The notes under the pieces are model-generated. The model was given only the letters and a program-made list of their open reading frames with translations, was not told the origin of the DNA and ran no database searches. From Mixta gaviniae (GTDB lineage Bacteria; Pseudomonadota; Gammaproteobacteria; Enterobacterales; Enterobacteriaceae), in assembly GCF_002953195.1 (NCBI RefSeq), contig NZ_CP026377.1, positions 2,914,001 to 2,978,000 of the forward strand: a stretch of DNA of 64,000 bases. The letters are read 5' to 3'. Below, piece by piece: positions 30,369 through 37,944 of the stretch; position 1 is the stretch's first letter; the number at the start of each line of letters is the position of its first letter. The position numbers and the translations under genes were made by a program.

Positions 30369-31841
30369 ATGCTATCCGTCGAGACACTGGCCAGTGCTGT
30401 CCATCTTCCCGATTACCCGCGCGAACAGCTGCGTCCACGCATGCTGCATATCGGCTTCGGCGCCTTTCATCGCGCCCATCAGGCGGTATGCGCCGATCGC
30501 CTGGCGCGCGAACAGCAGAGCGACTGGGGCTATATCGAGTGCGGAATTAACCCGCACAGCAGCAGCCGCCTGCTTGACGATCTACGCGGGCAGGATCATC
30601 TCTACAGCGTCACTGAGATGACGGACGGTGGCGAAACCACGCGCGTCATCGGCGTGATCTGCGCCACGGCGGATGCACGTACCGACGGCATCGAGGCGGT
30701 CATCGAGGCGATGAGCCAGCCGCAGATCGCCATCGTCTCAATGACCGTGACCGAAAAAGGCTACTGCCATCACCCCGCCAGCGGCCAGCTCAATCTGGAG
30801 CATCCTTTAATTCAGCACGACCTTGCGCATCCCGAGGCGCCGCAGTCACTGCCGGGCGTGATCCTTGCCGCCGTCAAACGCCGCCGCGAGCGCGGGCTGC
30901 CCCCTTTCAGCGTAATGTCCTGCGATAATATGCCGGAAAACGGCCAGGTAACGCGCCGGGTGGTAGTGCAACTGGCGGAGCAGCAGGACATCGGGCTGGC
31001 GGACTACATTCGCCAGCATCTGACCTTCCCTTCAACCATGGTCGATCGCATTGTACCGGCGATGACGCCGGAGGCGCTGGAGACGCTGGGTGAAAAGCTC
31101 GGCTGCTTTGATCCGGTCGCGGTGCAGTGCGAGCCGTTTTTCCAGTGGGTGATTGAGGATAATTTCGTCAACGGCCGTCCGGCATGGGAGCGGGCAGGCG
31201 CGGAGTTGGTACAGGACGTGGTACCTTTCGAAGAGATGAAGCTGCGCATGCTCAACGGCAGCCACTCGTTTCTCGCTTATCTTGGCTATCTGGCGGGCTA
31301 TCAGCATATCAGCGACTGTATGGGCGATGAGTATTTCCTGCGCGCCGCGCGCACGCTGATGCTGGAGGAGCAGGCGCCAACCCTCAACACGCCGCATGTC
31401 GATTTAACCGCTTATGCGGATTCGCTGATCGCGCGTTACCAGAACCGCGCCATCAAACACCGCACCGGGCAGATTGCCTCCGACGGCACGCAAAAGCTGC
31501 CGCAGCGCTGGCTGGCGAGCATTCGCTGGCATCTGGCGCATAACAGCCGTTTCGATCTGCTGGCGTTAGGGGTGGCGGGCTGGATACGCTACGTCGGCGG
31601 CGTCGATGAACAGGGCGCGGCCATTACCCTCAACGATCCGCTGAAAGAGACGCTGGCGCAGCGGGTGAGCGACAGCGCCGACGGCGAAGCGCGCATTGCC
31701 GCCCTGCTCTCGCTGCAAAAAGTGTTCGGTGACGATCTGCCTGCCAACCCGCAGTTCAGCGCGCGCGTGCTGCACTTTTACCAGCTGCTGCTGCAGCTCG
31801 GCGCGAAAGAGACGGTGAAACGGGTCATAACAAGCTATTGA
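30369..31841 (+). CDS. ydfI: Mannitol dehydrogenase-family oxidoreductase (YdfI/UxuB-like)
   Basis: A 490-residue long-chain polyol dehydrogenase. It has the N-terminal Rossmann segment MLHIGFGAFHRAHQA, SCDNMPENG, and the catalytic region MKLRMLNGSHSFLAYLG with its conserved Lys-x5-Asn-x2-His. E. coli YdfI and UxuB reduce D-fructuronate to D-mannonate with NADH. With RspB and RspA this completes L-gulonate to fructuronate to mannonate to KDG. E. coli YdfI also lies beside rspR and rspAB. Confidence 0.88.
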   Translation: MLSVETLASAVHLPDYPREQLRPRMLHIGFGAFHRAHQAVCADRLAREQQSDWGYIECGINPHSSSRLLDDLRGQDHLYSVTEMTDGGETTRVIGVICATADARTDGIEAVIEAMSQPQIAIVSMTVTEKGYCHHPASGQLNLEHPLIQHDLAHPEAPQSLPGVILAAVKRRRERGLPPFSVMSCDNMPENGQVTRRVVVQLAEQQDIGLADYIRQHLTFPSTMVDRIVPAMTPEALETLGEKLGCFDPVAVQCEPFFQWVIEDNFVNGRPAWERAGAELVQDVVPFEEMKLRMLNGSHSFLAYLGYLAGYQHISDCMGDEYFLRAARTLMLEEQAPTLNTPHVDLTAYADSLIARYQNRAIKHRTGQIASDGTQKLPQRWLASIRWHLAHNSRFDLLALGVAGWIRYVGGVDEQGAAITLNDPLKETLAQRVSDSADGEARIAALLSLQKVFGDDLPANPQFSARVLHFYQLLLQLGAKETVKRVITSY

Positions 31842-31930
31842 TTATTCCTGTAATAAAGCGCTGGCGTGGGGCTGACGGGCTGTTTAGACTGAAAGCTTTC
31901 GCGTCCAGCCCGTTCAGGAAAAGATGTCGC

Positions 31931-32617
31931 ATGTCGATACCCTACACCATCACCACCAGCGAACCGGTTAATCAACAGATCTACCGCTTCTTACGCCGCG
32001 AGATCGTCGCCTGCGTTATCCCGCCCGGTTCGCTGCTGTCAGAAAAAGAAGTTTCCTGCCGCTTTAACGTCTCACGCCAGCCGGTACGCGAAGCCTTTAT
32101 CAAGCTGGCGGAAGCCGGGCTGGTGCAGATCCTGCCGCAGCGCGGCACCTTTGTGCGCAAAATCTCCGCCCGACGGGTGGCCGACGGCCGCTTTATCCGC
32201 GAAGCGGTGGAAATTGCCGTGGTGCGCCGTGCCGCCGCCGAGGCGACGCCCGCTGCCCTGATGGCGCTGGAGCATAATCTGCAGCTGCAGAAGATGGCGG
32301 CTCAGCGGCATGACGCGCAGGCGTTCTTACAGCTGGACGATGAGTTTCATCGGCTGATAGCGCAAAGCATCGACTGCGAACTGGCGTGGGAGACAGTGGA
32401 GAACATCAAGGCCGCCATGGATCGGGTGCGCTTTCTGACGCTCAGCAAGGTATCGCCGCCGGAGAGCCTGATCGACCAGCATGAAGAGATCCTCAACACC
32501 CTGCGCAATAACGATCCTGACGGCGCGGAGAAGGCGATGCGCCGCCACCTGCAGGAGATGATTTTCTCCATCACCCCGATCGCCGAGCAGAACAGCGACT
32601 GGTTTGAGCAGGCGTGA
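31931..32617 (+). CDS. rspR: RspR-like GntR/FadR-family repressor
   Basis: A 228-residue regulator, the length of E. coli RspR (YdfH). The N-terminal winged helix holds LLSEKEVSCRFNVSRQPVREAFIKL. The C-terminal FCD domain has metal-type ligands (LDDEFHRLIAQ and the later HEEIL and RRHL segments). The start at 31931 begins with MSIPYTITTSEP. A longer frame back to 31838 lacks homology and overlaps ydfI. It probably represses the rspA promoter until a sugar acid binds. Confidence 0.88.
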   Translation: MSIPYTITTSEPVNQQIYRFLRREIVACVIPPGSLLSEKEVSCRFNVSRQPVREAFIKLAEAGLVQILPQRGTFVRKISARRVADGRFIREAVEIAVVRRAAAEATPAALMALEHNLQLQKMAAQRHDAQAFLQLDDEFHRLIAQSIDCELAWETVENIKAAMDRVRFLTLSKVSPPESLIDQHEEILNTLRNNDPDGAEKAMRRHLQEMIFSITPIAEQNSDWFEQA

Positions 32618-32676
32618 AGATAACGGGGCCGCCGGCCGGCGCCCCAATCCCCGTTAACCTGGCGCCCCAAAATCCC

Positions 32677-32880
32677 CGTTAATCCGTTAATCCGTTAATC
32701 CGGCAACCCGACAACCCGGCAACCCGGCAACCCGGCAACCCGGCAACCCGGCAACCCGGCAACCCGGCAACCCGGCAACCCGGCAACCCGGCAACCCGGC
32801 AACCCGGCAACCCGGCAACCCGGCAACCCGGCAACCCGGCAACCCGGCAACCCGGCAACCCGGCAACCCGGCAACCCGGC
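32677..32880. repeat. Octamer tandem repeat array (25.5 units)
   Basis: Three CGTTAATC units (32677-32700) run in perfect phase into 22.5 CGGCAACC units (32701-32880). Only the second CGGCAACC unit has a substitution (CGACAACC). The array fills most of the gap between the rspR stop and the thiD stop. It is a microsatellite with two successive unit types. Length variation is expected. Confidence 0.95.
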
Positions 32881-32960
32881 GCAGCCTCTCCCCTTTTAGC
32901 CGCTCACGCAAATACTGCCGCCATTTTTATAAGCCGGCACGGATAAAAGAAGCGTTTCGC

Positions 32961-33757
32961 CTACCACCAGCGATAAAAATGATGCACCGGCCCGATGCCT
33001 TTCCCCACTTCCAGCGTATCCGCCTGCGCCAGCGCGCCCTGCAGCCAGCCTTTGGCCGCTGCGATAGTGCTTTCCCAGTCGGCATGGCGCGGACGCAGCG
33101 CGGCAAGCGCCGAGGAAAGCGTGCAGCCGGTGCCGTGAGTATGGCGCGTGGCGATGCGCGGCGCGGTAAAGCGCCGCTCGCCCTGGCGGGTAAACAGCCA
33201 GTCAGGGCTTTCGGCATCACTGAGATGCCCCCCTTAATCAACACCGCCTCGCAGCCCAGCGCCAGCAGCGCTCTGCCCTGTTGCTTCATCTCCAGCTCAT
33301 CGCAGGCGTGCGCGGTCTCCAGCAGCGCCGCCGCCTCCGGCAGATTGGGCGTAATCAGCGAGACCTGCGGCAGCAGGCGGTCGCGCAGCGTGGAGACCGC
33401 CTGCGGCGACAGCAGCGCGTCGCCGCTTTTCGCCAGCATCACCGTATCTAACACCACCCAGGGCACCGGAGTGCGGCGAAGCCTTTCCGCTACCGCCTCG
33501 ACAATATCGCACTCCGCCAGCATGCCGATTTTTACACTGTCGATACGCACGTCACTCAATACCGAATCGAGCTGCGCAGCGACAAAATCGGGTTCGATGC
33601 GATAAACCGACTGTACGCCGCAGGTGTTCTGCGCCACCAGTGCGGTAATCACGCTGGTGCCGTATGCGCCAAGCGCGGAAAAGGTTTTTAAATCGGCCTG
33701 AATACCCGCTCCGCCGCTGGGATCGGTGCCGGCGATGGTTAATGCGTTGATCCTCAT
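32961..33757 (-). pseudogene. thiD: ThiD, HMP/HMP-phosphate kinase, single frameshift
   Basis: The start at 33757 gives [20 protein letters not shown], a normal ThiD N-terminus, and the frame is good to VLIKGG. The protein then shifts frame in a run of six C on the plus strand (33228-33233). One more C restores IKGGHLSDAESPDWLFTRQ and a full C-terminus ending in HHFYRWW at 32961. The restored length is about 265 residues, against 266 in E. coli. ThiD phosphorylates hydroxymethylpyrimidine twice for thiamine synthesis. The break removes the GTGC anion-hole region, so the enzyme would be dead if real. Confidence 0.88.
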
Positions 33758-34545
33758 GCCAGCGCCTCCGCGTTCAGGTTCCAGAGCGCGTCGAGAAAGG
33801 CCGGAATAAAACTGCCCGGCCCCTGCGCGCGCGCCGCCGCCTGCTCGCCCGCGCAGGCCATAACCCGGCAGGCGCTGGCGATATGCTGCAGCCGGTCGCC
33901 CGGCAGCGCGGCGAAACCCGCCGCCACCGCCGATAGCGCACAGCCGGTGCCGACCACCCGCGTCATCAACGGCGAGCCGCCCGGTACCCTCAGCGTGCGT
34001 TCGCCATCGGTAACATAATCCGTCTCGCCGGTGACCGCGACAATGGTTGCACAACGCTGCCCCAGCCGCTGCGCGGCGGCAAGCGCCTGCTCCGCCTGGT
34101 GCTGCGTATCGACGCCGCGTCCGCCGCCCTGCCTGTTGGACAGCGCAAGAATTTCTGAGGCGTTACCGCGTATCAGGGCGGGTTTCAGCGCCAGCAGCTG
34201 CTGGCAAAAATTCGTGCGCAGCCGCAACGTGCCGACCGCCACCGGATCGAGCGTCCAGGGCGTGGTGGCGTCGTTGGCCGCCTGCACCGCCGCCAGCATC
34301 GCCCCGGCCCGCGGCGGGGTTAAAGTGCCGACGTTAATCAGCAGCGCATCGGCGATGGCGCTGAACTGCGCCGCTTCTTCCGCGTCGATCACCATCGCCG
34401 GCGAGGCGTGCAGCGCCAGCAATACATTGGCGGTAAAAGAGTGGACGACATCATTGGTCATACAGTGAACCAGCGGCGCGCGCTGGCGGAACAGAGAGAG
34501 GGAGCGCGCGACAAACGCGGCGTCAGGCAGGTCAGGCTGTTTCAT
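33754..34545 (-). CDS. thiM: ThiM, hydroxyethylthiazole kinase
   Basis: A 263-residue ribokinase-like enzyme. Motifs include [20 protein letters not shown] near the N-terminus, [13 protein letters not shown], and the anion hole [16 protein letters not shown]. It phosphorylates the thiazole moiety during thiamine salvage. The stop overlaps the thiD start by 4 bases, so thiMD is one operon. The leader upstream is a TPP riboswitch that has been rebuilt by an inserted island, so the promoter is no longer the native one. Confidence 0.94.
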   Translation of the reverse strand: MKQPDLPDAAFVARSLSLFRQRAPLVHCMTNDVVHSFTANVLLALHASPAMVIDAEEAAQFSAIADALLINVGTLTPPRAGAMLAAVQAANDATTPWTLDPVAVGTLRLRTNFCQQLLALKPALIRGNASEILALSNRQGGGRGVDTQHQAEQALAAAQRLGQRCATIVAVTGETDYVTDGERTLRVPGGSPLMTRVVGTGCALSAVAAGFAALPGDRLQHIASACRVMACAGEQAAARAQGPGSFIPAFLDALWNLNAEALA

Positions 34546-34590
34546 AAGGCTCCTGGCCGGCGCTCAAGAAGGCAATGCCGGACAGGCATC

Positions 34591-34670
34591 TGACTTCCCT
34601 ACGCTGGCATTATCCAGATCAGGTAATACGGGTATTTCTCAGCCCATCAGTGATGGGGCACCCCGAGTCA
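34591..34670 (-). ncRNA. TPP riboswitch (thi box) of thiMD; also the left island junction
   Basis: Read on the minus strand, it runs TGACTCGGGGTGCCC, a P3 hairpin (CCATCA/TGATGG), CTGAGAAATACCCGTATTACC, then CTGATCTGGATAATGCCAGCG and TAGGGAAGTCA. The conserved CUGAGA and ACCUGAUCUGGAUAAUGCCAGCG elements are intact, and P1 can close (TGACT with AGTCA). It ends 45 bases before the thiM ATG. The P3 arm lies on the island side of the junction and differs in sequence from the other copy yet pairs perfectly. Confidence 0.93.
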
Positions 34671-34683
34671 TGAAGATTGAATC

Positions 34684-34689
34684 TCTATA
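34684..34689 (-). promoter_or_regulatory. Possible island-borne -10 box for thiMD
   Basis: TATAGA on the minus strand, after an A-rich spacer, lies 14 bases upstream of the thi-box 5' end. The -35 is weak (CTTCCC at 16 bases). Because a terminator upstream stops island transcripts, a promoter in this short interval is needed for thiMD expression. Confidence 0.4.
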
Positions 34690-34801
34690 CTTTTTGCCAG
34701 CTTAGGGGAAGTTGCTTGCTGCTGCAAGCCCGCCCTTCCGGTTATCGCTTCTTCACGCTGTACCCCATCTTGTACCTCAGTGTGTACCCCCCCCAGAAAC
34801 G

Positions 34802-34827
34802 AAAAAAAGGAGCCGCTAAGCTCCTTT
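34802..34827 (-). terminator. Intrinsic terminator of the two-gene unit in the island
   Basis: AAAGGAGC and GCTCCTTT form an 8-bp stem with a 6-base loop. On the minus strand this is followed by a run of T. It lies 18 bases after the stop codon of the preceding small gene and insulates thiMD from island transcription. Confidence 0.8.
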
Positions 34828-34845
34828 GTGATATAAAACATGGCC

Positions 34846-34956
34846 TCATGGATTCCGAGATTCAGTTTTGCGTTCTGTTTTTCTACGTCGTTCAAAGGTG
34901 CGGATTACATCCCAGATAAATAGGAACATAAGATACCAGTAAAGTGCGGCAATCAT
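34846..34956 (-). CDS. Tiny membrane protein, unknown
   Basis: A 36-residue protein with a hydrophobic, Trp/Tyr-rich helix (MIAALYWYLMFLFIWDVI) and a strongly basic tail (RTFERRRKTERKTESRNP). Its ATG overlaps the stop of the upstream small gene as ATGA, and an intrinsic terminator follows, so the two look like a compact operon. I do not recognise it. Small phage-type membrane proteins or toxins have this shape, but nothing proves either. Evidence for coding is the overlap, the terminator spacing and the amphipathic design. Confidence 0.5.
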   Translation of the reverse strand: MIAALYWYLMFLFIWDVIRTFERRRKTERKTESRNP

Positions 34957-35141
34957 ACGCGAGTGTACTGGTTCCAGTAGGTTGTGACTGTCCTCAGAAA
35001 CACCACCATTGCTTCCGTAGCCGCTGTCTGAGTTAGCCCTTGCGCTGGATGTTCGAGTGCTGCCAAGAGAGTTTCTTTCCCCCTTCCAACGTCATAAATT
35101 GGAATATGGTCAATGCCAAGTTTTACCAAATATTTTATCAG
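34953..35141 (-). CDS. Small protein of unknown function with non-ATG start
   Basis: A frame of 62 residues starting LIKYLVKLGIDHIPIYDVG and ending TTYWNQYTRV. The only start with a good ribosome site is CTG at 35141 (AAGGAG, 6 bases upstream); no ATG is in frame, and a stop lies a few codons before. It overlaps the next gene by 4 bases. No family is recognised. The N-terminal half looks like a soluble helix pair. Base composition matches the island. A base error near the start could hide a normal ATG. Confidence 0.45.
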   Translation of the reverse strand: MIKYLVKLGIDHIPIYDVGRGKETLLAALEHPAQGLTQTAATEAMVVFLRTVTTYWNQYTRV

Positions 35142-35143
35142 TA

Positions 35144-35227
35144 TGTTCTCCTTATAAGACTACACCGACACAACGGCAGAATGCGGCTTCGCCTTGTCTC
35201 AAAAGGTTGGTCTTTTATTTTGGGACA
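35144..35227. promoter_or_regulatory. Res-like recombination site upstream of the serine recombinase gene
   Basis: Two dyads carry the TGTC/GACA half-sites typical of resolvase binding. One of 27 bp (35144-35170) starts TGTTCTCC, has TTATAA at its centre and ends CCGACA. The other, of 33 bp (35195-35227), has TGTCTCAAAA and TTTTGGGACA arms. The region also holds the divergent promoters of the small genes and the recombinase, so recombinase binding could autoregulate. Confidence 0.45.
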
Positions 35228-35268
35228 GCTATTATTTTGATACCAACTTTTCAGAGTTAGAGAACATC

Positions 35269-35826
35269 ATGACAACTGTGATCGGATATGTGCGAGTTTC
35301 CACCAGCGACCAGAACGTTGAAAACCAGAAGCAGCAGATAACCGAAGCTGGATATAGTGTTAACCGCTGGTTCAGTGATGAAGCCGTGAGTGGTGCAGTT
35401 AAGGCATCAGAACGCCCAGGGTTCGGTGAGTTACTCAGCTATGTACGAGAAGGCGATACGCTGATTGTGATTGCTATAGACCGCCTGGGACGTAACACCA
35501 TTGATGTACTTTCCACAGTTGAAATGTTGCAAACGAAGGGCGTGAAGATTGTCAGCTTGCGAGAAGGATTTGACCTATCAACACCAGTTGGCAAAGCAAT
35601 GCTTACCATGATGGCAGGACTTGCCAGCCTGGAAAAAGACCTGATAGCAGAGCGCAGAACGGCAGGTATCAAGCGTGCTCAGTCTGAAGGAAAACATTGC
35701 GGCAGACCGATTAAAGCAACCGCTGAACAGGTGAGAGAGTTATTAGATCAAGGTTGCTCTCCTGCAATGGTTCAAGATAGGCTGGCTATCAGCAAAGCCA
35801 CCTTCTACCGACTAAAGACCTTCTGA
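35269..35826 (+). CDS. Serine recombinase (resolvase/invertase family)
   Basis: A 185-residue small serine recombinase. The catalytic Ser11 is in VIGYVRVSTSDQNVENQ. The arginine-rich active-site segments are DRLGRNTID and LASLEKDLIAERRTAGIKRA. A C-terminal helix-turn-helix follows (AEQVRELLDQGCSPAMVQDRLAISKATFYRL). Size and layout fit Tn3-type resolvases and Pin/Hin invertases alike. The ATG at 35269 is chosen because the conserved family start MTTVIGYVRVS begins there. It could resolve island multimers or invert a segment. It is the only plus-strand gene in the island. Confidence 0.88.
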   Translation: MTTVIGYVRVSTSDQNVENQKQQITEAGYSVNRWFSDEAVSGAVKASERPGFGELLSYVREGDTLIVIAIDRLGRNTIDVLSTVEMLQTKGVKIVSLREGFDLSTPVGKAMLTMMAGLASLEKDLIAERRTAGIKRAQSEGKHCGRPIKATAEQVRELLDQGCSPAMVQDRLAISKATFYRLKTF

Positions 35827-35987
35827 CCCATCTTACTGATATTTGAGGATTCTGCCAGTTACAAGCGGGAGCCTTCGATCAGGTTGTTAAGCGGCTTCAG
35901 CAAGCGTGATAGACTATATGCATTAAGAAATATATACGCGCATTAAACGCTTACTTGATCACGTACGTGCGTTGAAATGAATATAAA

Positions 35988-36002
35988 GGGGCAGTTTGCC
36001 CC
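35988..36002 (-). terminator. Terminator after the immunity lipoprotein gene
   Basis: GGGGCA, loop GTT, TGCCCC lie directly after the restored stop codon (36003-36005). On the minus strand a TTTATATT tail follows. Its position supports the corrected end of the lipoprotein gene rather than the frameshifted one. Confidence 0.7.
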
Positions 36003-36358
36003 CTATTCTTTAGGGTAAGAAAGTTCAGCGGTGACTAAATGTGATTCTGACTTATCAGATTGGACGTCATACGCGAAGTTATACCGCTCCCCAGACGTAA
36101 ACTTAAATCCAAATACAGGAAGACACTCCCCTTCGGTACATAAACAGGCTTGTCATCGAAAATCTTGTGAAGAGAGTCGCTATTATCGCTTTTGATTTGA
36201 ATAGCAGTGATCCGTTCCTGCGGCTCCAGTGGTGACAACACACAAACTTGATTATCTTTGATCAATGCCGTTGTAGATTCTCGATCTACCATTCGATCAC
36301 CTGGCCCAGGGCATCCCGTTAAGAGGAATACAACACCCAGCAACATTTTGTTTTTCAT
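36003..36358 (-). pseudogene. Putative T6SS immunity periplasmic lipoprotein, single frameshift
   Basis: The start at 36358 (MKNKMLLGVVFLLTGCPGPG) gives a clear lipoprotein signal with lipobox LLTGC. Sequence similarity to the enterobacterial family of putative T6SS immunity lipoproteins (LTGCPGPGDR start, ITAIQIKSD) is visible. As written, the frame shifts after KPVYVPKG and ends at 36035. One more C in the CCCC run at 36128-36131 restores GECLPVFGFKFTSGERYNF, the family C-terminus, and ends at 36003 directly before a terminator. It starts 2 bases after the effector stop, as an effector-immunity pair would. Confidence 0.72.
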
Positions 36359-36360
36359 GT

Positions 36361-36903
36361 TTAACGCCCCTTCCCTGTTACGATTTTCTGGTAAAGCGAA
36401 GGGACATCCTGCAACAAATCTACGCCCCTGTACATCCCCATGCGCCCTGGTCTCTGATAGTAAGACCACTTACTGATCCCATAAACCAGCAGTAACCAGT
36501 AATCAGCTAAAACAGAGGCTTGCTGTTCAAGAGAGTAATCAGTGAGCTTTTCTTTATCCAGCCTGTAGGTATATTCAGCAGCCCAGCTAAAAGCTCCCCG
36601 CATTCTCACCCATTGCCCGTGTTGGTGTTGCCAGACATGCCCCAGCTCATGGATGAAAACATATTTATCTTCGATGAAAACCGAGTTTGCGGAAAAATCT
36701 TCCCTGTACATCGACTTTCTGTACCATAACTCCCCGTTTGGAGTCATTGCGTAGTTCTGTTTTTGTAGTCCGAATGGTAAATAGCTGTCGCAATGAATCC
36801 AGACACGGCTATACACTATCGAATCACCGAACACCCTACGAGCCATTGCTATCTCGCCTAAAGTCATCCGGCGTAATGTTCCTTCTTCTGCCTGTGCGCT
36901 CAT
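36361..36903 (-). CDS. Zincin-type metallopeptidase, putative T6SS effector
   Basis: A 180-residue protein with the zinc-peptidase motif HELGHVWQHQ (His85, Glu86, His89) and a possible third ligand Glu126 in DYSLEQQA. The N-terminus MSAQAEEGTLRRMTLGEIAMA and PFGLQ...MTPNGELWYR segment match a family usually annotated as Vgr/Rhs-related proteins and found beside T6SS genes. No signal peptide is present, fitting a secreted toxin delivered by T6SS. AAGGAGGA precedes the ATG. The neighbouring lipoprotein would protect the cell's own periplasm. No VgrG or PAAR gene is in this window, so delivery is unproven. Confidence 0.7.
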   Translation of the reverse strand: MSAQAEEGTLRRMTLGEIAMARRVFGDSIVYSRVWIHCDSYLPFGLQKQNYAMTPNGELWYRKSMYREDFSANSVFIEDKYVFIHELGHVWQHQHGQWVRMRGAFSWAAEYTYRLDKEKLTDYSLEQQASVLADYWLLLVYGISKWSYYQRPGRMGMYRGVDLLQDVPSLYQKIVTGKGR

Positions 36904-37006
36904 AAACCGTCCTCCTTGTATGATTTATCTAAATCGTAAAATCATAAGTCGAAATAGTCTATATACGAACATTAGCCATTCATCAAATGCAGTGACGGTG
37001 AAAGCG

Positions 37007-37153
37007 TTACTCCCCATTGGTACTATCCCCGTCCTCTTGTAGCATGGACTCGATAAACTCCCGTTGCTCATGTGTGAGTTCAAGCTCATCCAGCAAGCGA
37101 TCTAACCCGTCTTTGGGTGATTCCTCTTGAATCTGTCTGTTCCCGATAGCCAT
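37007..37153 (-). CDS. Small acidic protein, unknown
   Basis: The 48-residue frame starting at 37153 (MAIGNRQIQEESPKDGLDRL) has AAGGGTGAGC just upstream. The frame stays open to 37240 and would add a hydrophobic stretch without a clear ribosome site. The protein is acidic and helical (LDELELTHEQREFIESML). No family is recognised. It lies upstream of the effector in the same direction with about 100 bases between. Confidence 0.45.
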   Translation of the reverse strand: MAIGNRQIQEESPKDGLDRLLDELELTHEQREFIESMLQEDGDSTNGE

Positions 37154-37489
37154 GCTCACCCTTGAGTTATTAGGATTAATCGCAGAGTATCCAAGGAGCA
37201 TAAAATGCACAACTAACAGATTTTGGACAATAGAAGTCATAAAGCCCCGTTAGTTGTTAGCAACAAGCGTAATTACTTCATAAGGATATGTCAGACAATG
37301 AAGTTTATCAGGATGACTGTACCCAAGGGGAGCGAGGCCAAGCTGCTGGCATAACTTGCATATCGCAGGTACATGGGTACGGATGATCGCAGCGATTACC
37401 ACTCTTAACCTGTTTATGTGGCTCATAACGCCATAAATCAGGCTTAAATGCGTTTCATCAACGATGATGGATTTATAGTTAGTTAAGTT
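37154..37489. other. Island intergenic region without a convincing gene
   Basis: 336 bases of low-GC DNA. The plus strand has short frames (for example a 32-codon frame from 37286) without good ribosome sites. The segment around 37300-37410 reads like decayed coding sequence in more than one frame. No repeat or RNA motif was recognised. Confidence 0.4.
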
Positions 37490-37897
37490 TCATCCATATT
37501 TGCGAAGGTTGCAGTTATTACAAATCCAATAAAGACCTAACTTTTGAGAATTTCGATGTACCATATGTGTTTTTAACTGATTCACTTCATAGCATTTTGG
37601 GCAAAACGCAATTTTATCGCCCTCTTTCCAATACAATCCCTCCTTGAAAATAAATGTCGATTTATCTTTCAACTGGTCTTCAAGCTGCTTATTTTTCTGT
37701 TCAGCGTCGAAAAGTAGCGTTTGTGTTGTTATCGCTTCGATCTTGGCGTTAGCAAGTTCGACCATTAGATTGGCTAACTCAAGTTTGAGCGTAGCCTTGT
37801 CCAGTTCATCACTATTATTTGCCAGCTTCTGAGTGATGCTTACCGCTTTATCAAGAATCCCTATGGCCGCCGCCGTGCTTGCTAATACACCTGCCAT
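37490..37897 (-). CDS. Coiled-coil protein with C-terminal zinc ribbon, unknown
   Basis: A 135-residue protein. Residues 1-20 are small and hydrophobic. Residues about 28-80 are a long charged helix likely to form a coiled coil (LDKATLKLELANLMVELANA, then EQKNKQLEDQLKDK). A C-terminal zinc ribbon has Cys99, Cys102 (FCPKCYE), Cys126 and Cys129 (WICNNCN). The layout suggests an oligomer with a nucleic-acid or protein-binding head. Its role is unknown. It is island cargo with AT-rich codon use. Confidence 0.7.
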   Translation of the reverse strand: MAGVLASTAAAIGILDKAVSITQKLANNSDELDKATLKLELANLMVELANAKIEAITTQTLLFDAEQKNKQLEDQLKDKSTFIFKEGLYWKEGDKIAFCPKCYEVNQLKTHMVHRNSQKLGLYWICNNCNLRKYG

Positions 37898-37944
37898 AAC
37901 ATCTCCTACCTATGTATCGAGTTGAAGTATATGTTACTGCCGAT

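Noticed and set aside
32677..32880. CRISPR array
   Set aside because: Units are 8 bp and contiguous without spacers, and no cas gene is near. The same holds for the array at 43667.
32687..32911. Minus-strand frame across the octamer array coding for RVAGLPGC repeats
   Set aside because: It exists only because 24 bp (three octamers) contain no stop. There is no ribosome site, and the flanks lack coding character.
34591..34670. tRNA gene as the island attachment site
   Set aside because: No tRNA-like sequence is present at either end. The direct repeat is wholly thi-box sequence.
34668..34895. 75-residue minus-strand frame running into the thi box
   Set aside because: It crosses the intrinsic terminator at 34802-34827 and competes with the better-supported small genes in other frames.
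37286..37384. Short plus-strand peptide genes in the island gap
   Set aside because: Frames of 18 and 32 codons have poor ribosome spacing and no neighbours in the same direction. They are possibly decayed coding sequence.
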